From: Bacteroidetes bacterium 24-39-8
GTDB lineage: Bacteria; Bacteroidota; Bacteroidia; Chitinophagales; Chitinophagaceae
Length of the DNA: 52,077 nt
Reading direction: 5' to 3'
NCBI GenBank assembly: GCA_002256765.1
Contig: NCHJ01000005.1
Coordinates: 1 to 52,077, forward strand
Of this stretch, positions 49,538-52,077 are shown piece by piece. The notes under the pieces were generated by a model. It was not told where the DNA came from, ran no database searches, and saw nothing but the letters and a program-made list of their open reading frames with translations. Every line of letters begins with the position of its first letter. The stretch's first letter is position 1. A program made the position numbers and the translations under genes.

Positions 49538-51073
49538 TTACTCCCATTCAATAGTAGCTGGGGGTTTACTGCTGATATCATAAACAACACGATTAATACC
49601 ACGCACATTGTTGATGATCTCGTTTGAAATATCGGCCAAGAATTCATAAGGTAAATGTGCCCAATCCGCAGTCATTCCATCTACTGAAGTTACAGCTCTT
49701 AATGCCACAGTGAATTCATAGGTTCTCTCATCACCCATCACGCCTACTGATTTAACCGGAAGCAAAATGGTACCCGCTTGCCAAACTGCACTATACAAGC
49801 CGTGTTTTTTCAAACCTGAAATATAGATATCATCAGCCGCTTGTAATAAGGCAACTTTTTCTTCAGTGATTTCTCCCAAAATTCTAATGGCCAAGCCAGG
49901 TCCTGGAAAAGGATGTCTATTAATCATGTCTGCAGGAATCCCAAGTTCCAAGCCAACTCTACGAACCTCATCTTTAAATAAGGAACGTAAAGGCTCTACT
50001 AGAGCTAGTTTCATGGAATCTGGTAATCCACCCACATTGTGGTGTGACTTAATGGTTTGAGAAGGTCCATGCACACTCACGCTTTCAATCACATCAGGAT
50101 AAATAGTTCCTTGGGCCAACATTTCAATGCCGGTTAAGATTTTTGCTTCTTGGTCAAAAATGTCAATAAATCCCTTACCAATGATTTTGCGTTTTTCTTC
50201 TGGGTCTGATTTCCCTGCCAATGCTTTGTAAAAATGGTCTTTTGCATCAACCCCTTTTACATTCAAGCCAATTTGATGATAAGTTTCTAATACTTGTTCA
50301 AATTCGCCTTTGCGTAAAACGCCGTTGTCTACAAATATGCCAAAAAGATTATTCCCAATTGCCTTACTAATTAGGGTTGCAGCTACTGTGCTATCTACAC
50401 CACCACTAAGCGCCATGATCACTTTGCGGTCCCCAATTTTTTCTTTTAATTCAGCAACGGTTTGGCTAATAAAATGTGCAGGAGTCCAATCAGAACTGCA
50501 TCCACAAATATTATTTAAGAAATTCTTGATAATGATTTTTCCTTCTGTACTATGATAGACTTCTGGATGAAATTGTAAACCATACAAAGGCAGAGAGTCC
50601 GTAGACGTCTTTTTAAACGCGGCAATTGGAATGCTTTCTGTTGTAGCCAGTACCTCAAAATGTTCGGGTAAAGCAACAATAGAATCACTATGACTCATCC
50701 AAACCTGTGTATAATCAGTAATGCCATTTAACAAAGTATCAGATTTGACAATCTGCATTTTAGCCCTACCGTATTCTCTTTTGTTTGATTTATCAACCTT
50801 GCCGCCGTATTCTTTAGCAGTTAACTGTGCGCCGTAGCAAACTCCTAAAACAGGAAGTTTGGACACAAAAGAAGGAATATCTACTGTGGGGGCAATGGGT
50901 TCGTTAACACTAAAGGGTGAACCACTTAGGATAATCCCTTTTAATCCGGGTTCAAATTCAAAAGACTTATGAAAGGGAATGATTTCACAATATACATTGG
51001 CTTCACGTACCGCACGCGCTATCAATTGGGTGTACTGACTACCAAAATCTAGGATTAATATCTTTTCTGTCAT
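49538..51073 (-). CDS. guaA: GMP synthase (glutamine-hydrolysing)
   Basis: GuaA converts XMP to GMP using glutamine and ATP. The N-terminal class-I amidotransferase has the nucleophile C79 ([10 protein letters not shown]) and H169/E171 ([13 protein letters not shown]). The ATP-pyrophosphatase part has the loop SGGVDST (223-229), and the C-terminal dimerisation domain ends [12 protein letters not shown] near 470 and [13 protein letters not shown]. At 511 residues it is the usual single-chain form. A TACCTTCG box ends 5 bases before the ATG and a perfect 14-bp palindrome adjoins it. No other purine genes are near. Confidence 0.96.
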   Translation of the reverse strand: MTEKILILDFGSQYTQLIARAVREANVYCEIIPFHKSFEFEPGLKGIILSGSPFSVNEPIAPTVDIPSFVSKLPVLGVCYGAQLTAKEYGGKVDKSNKREYGRAKMQIVKSDTLLNGITDYTQVWMSHSDSIVALPEHFEVLATTESIPIAAFKKTSTDSLPLYGLQFHPEVYHSTEGKIIIKNFLNNICGCSSDWTPAHFISQTVAELKEKIGDRKVIMALSGGVDSTVAATLISKAIGNNLFGIFVDNGVLRKGEFEQVLETYHQIGLNVKGVDAKDHFYKALAGKSDPEEKRKIIGKGFIDIFDQEAKILTGIEMLAQGTIYPDVIESVSVHGPSQTIKSHHNVGGLPDSMKLALVEPLRSLFKDEVRRVGLELGIPADMINRHPFPGPGLAIRILGEITEEKVALLQAADDIYISGLKKHGLYSAVWQAGTILLPVKSVGVMGDERTYEFTVALRAVTSVDGMTADWAHLPYEFLADISNEIINNVRGINRVVYDISSKPPATIEWE

Positions 51074-51078
51074 GCTTG

Positions 51079-51086
51079 CGAAGGTA
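51079..51086 (-). promoter_or_regulatory. Candidate -7 box for guaA
   Basis: The minus strand reads TACCTTCG, one base from TAnnTTTG, 5 bases before the ATG. The -33 element is not clear. Confidence 0.3.
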
Positions 51087-51100
51087 ACAGAAATTTCTGT
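51087..51100. promoter_or_regulatory. Perfect palindrome in the guaA promoter, possible operator
   Basis: ACAGAAATTTCTGT is its own reverse complement. It adjoins the -7-like box of guaA, where a repressor would block transcription. No other copy was noticed in the window. Confidence 0.35.
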
Positions 51101-51143
51101 GGTGCTGAAAGTGGATAAATGGTAAAGTTAATTTAATAGCGGG

Positions 51144-51174
51144 TTGCCCCGGCAAAGCCTTTTGACTATCTTGG
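51144..51174 (+). promoter_or_regulatory. Candidate promoter of the head-GIN gene (TTG-N20-TATCTTGG)
   Basis: TTG (51144-51146) and TATCTTGG (51167-51174) are 20 bases apart. The TTG had been a possible start codon for the downstream gene, but its role as the -33 element and the lipoprotein signal both favour ATG 51192. Confidence 0.45.
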
Positions 51175-51191
51175 CAGTACAAATTATTCAC

Positions 51192-51911
51192 ATGAAACAT
51201 ATAGTATCAGTTTTGGCCATAATGGTCCTTTTTTCTTCCTGCCGCATGTTTGGCTACAAACATATAGAGGGAAATGGTAATATTATAACCCAGTCAAGAA
51301 ATATCAGTAAAGCAAGCAAGGTTAAATTGGCAGGCAGTTTTGATGTGGAATTAACCCCAGGTGCAGTAACCAAAGTGGAAGTGGTAGGGGATGATAATAT
51401 CCTACCCTTTATTTATACAGAAGAGAAAGATGGGTTTTTGGTGGTAAAGTCTAAGGAATACCTGACTTACAATAGTACGGAGGGCATCAAGATTAAGATT
51501 ACTACACCGCAATTGGAAAATCTGCAATTAGCTGGAAGTGGTAATATTATTGGCCAGGGTAAGTTCACTGGTTCTGACAAGCTGGTTTTGAAAATTGCTG
51601 GCAGTGGCGATATTAAGTTGGAAATTAATACACCCAAAATTGAATCCGATATTGCCGGAAGTGGATCAATTAACTTAACGGGTGAAACCAAGGAAGAATC
51701 CATTAAAATTGCCGGATCAGGGGACTATTTAACCGAAGGTCTGATGGCAGAAAATGCAACTGTAAGAATTGCAGGTCAGGGTGATGTGAAAGTGTTTGCA
51801 TCAACCACATTGGATATACATATTGCAGGATCTGGCACTGTTTTCTATAAGGGTAATCCAAGTGTTAAACAGAAGGTAGCTGGCAGTGGCGATATCAAAA
51901 AAATAGACTAA
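51192..51911 (+). CDS. Head-GIN domain (DUF2807) lipoprotein
   Basis: The N-terminus MKHIVSVLAIMVLFSSC is a lipoprotein signal with Cys at residue 17. The mature part is the head-GIN/DUF2807 fold (about 35-238), a right-handed beta-helix seen in many Bacteroidota outer-membrane lipoproteins. Seven AGSG-type turns recur about every 19-25 residues (LAGSGN, IAGSGD, IAGSGS, IAGSGD, IAGQGD, IAGSGT, VAGSGD), one per coil of the helix. The function is unknown. It is divergent from guaA and followed by a strong terminator and a heptamer tract. Confidence 0.9.
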   Translation: MKHIVSVLAIMVLFSSCRMFGYKHIEGNGNIITQSRNISKASKVKLAGSFDVELTPGAVTKVEVVGDDNILPFIYTEEKDGFLVVKSKEYLTYNSTEGIKIKITTPQLENLQLAGSGNIIGQGKFTGSDKLVLKIAGSGDIKLEINTPKIESDIAGSGSINLTGETKEESIKIAGSGDYLTEGLMAENATVRIAGQGDVKVFASTTLDIHIAGSGTVFYKGNPSVKQKVAGSGDIKKID

Positions 51912-51932
51912 TTTCTTAGATAACTAAAAAAC

Positions 51933-51966
51933 AAAAGCGCCTCTATTGTGGCGCTTTTGTTTTTTA
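51933..51966. terminator. Terminator after the head-GIN gene
   Basis: AAAAGCGCC and GGCGCTTTT form a perfect 9-bp stem around TCTATTGT, followed by GTTTTTTT. The A-tract on the left may let it act on the other strand. Confidence 0.9.
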
Positions 51967-51981
51967 TAATAAATACCAACG

Positions 51982-52077
51982 TTCTTCCCTCTTCATTTTT
52001 CACTCTTCCTTCACTCTTCACTCTTCACTCTTCACTCTTAACTCTACACTCTTCATTCTTCCCTCTTCACTCTTCAC
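51982..52077. repeat. AGTGAAG heptamer repeat tract, inverted orientation, cut by window end
   Basis: The tract reads TTCACTC repeated, with variants TTAACTC, TACACTC, TTCATTC and TTCCCTC, almost all in steps of 7 bases. It is opposite in orientation to the tract at 48147-48303 and runs off the end of the window. Confidence 0.88.

Noticed and set aside
2941..52077. A hidden phage or CRISPR element
   Set aside because: The repeats in the window are short heptamers without spacers; the holin-like and S24 proteins are of chromosomal types, and no integrase, terminase or cas gene is present.

Overview
The window looks like chromosomal DNA from a Bacteroidota bacterium, most probably of the family Chitinophagaceae; Sediminibacterium or a close relative would fit, but this is a judgement from gene content and not a database match. 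The pointers are about 40% G+C, genes with almost no Shine-Dalgarno sequences, promoters of the TTG-N19..21-TAnnTTTG type, and typical families: a DUF5916 outer-membrane protein, carboxypeptidase-like regulatory domains, a BlaR1-like protein ending in plug-like and TonB-like segments, MetX/MetZ, and the 'ligase-associated' helicase and phosphoesterase. I see no rRNA, tRNA, insertion sequence, prophage or CRISPR array. Coding density is high and no gene-free stretch exceeds about 300 bases.

Layout. 1-10.8 kb is housekeeping: the end of a thioredoxin, fmt, a NamZ-type muramidase, an FKBP isomerase, peptidase T, an SPFH protein, an ExbB/ExbD pair, prmC, ribD, an EamA transporter, a YigZ protein and a YdcF protein. 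10.8-18 kb holds a 3-hydroxyacyl-CoA dehydrogenase, an Mrp/ApbC ATPase, a PaiB-like flavoprotein coupled to a glycerophosphodiesterase, a fasciclin protein, cytidylate kinase and a HAD phosphatase. 17.3-25 kb is a sugar-use region: a Nudix-type regulator with a catalytically broken Nudix box, a perfect inverted repeat in front of it, a Tat-exported TIM-barrel isomerase/epimerase, a Dabb protein, a Gfo/Idh oxidoreductase, a nucleoside-type MFS transporter, and a tight ChbG-ThuA-GH130 operon. 25-27.7 kb is methionine synthesis (metZ, osmC, divergent metX). 27.7-31.5 kb has a penicillin-acylase family enzyme, a 59-residue membrane protein too short for routine ORF calling, and lpxB.

31.5-34.5 kb is the most striking part. 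A BlaI/MecI-type repressor and a BlaR1-type membrane metalloprotease sit 4 bases apart. They are preceded by three copies of ACTA-N6-TAGT, the geometry of BlaI/MecI operators, laid across the promoter. The BlaR1-like protein lacks a beta-lactam sensor. It carries a complete zinc N-acetylmuramoyl-L-alanine amidase domain, two plug-like segments and a TonB-like C-terminus. I read this as a candidate cell-wall-sensing or self-contained wall-repair module.

34.5-52 kb holds an ADP-ribosylglycohydrolase-family protein, surE, a LexA-like (XRE-S24) regulator with an apparently intact self-cleavage apparatus, a DUF5916 barrel, an in-frame fusion of a histone-deacetylase-family enzyme with a secreted protein, pdeM and its DEXH helicase, a di-haem cytochrome, a holin-like pair, a periplasmic binding protein, guaA and a head-GIN protein. 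Two related families of heptanucleotide tandem repeats (AGTGAAG and AGTCAAA) recur between genes. The first lies in 3' regions, the second in promoter regions.
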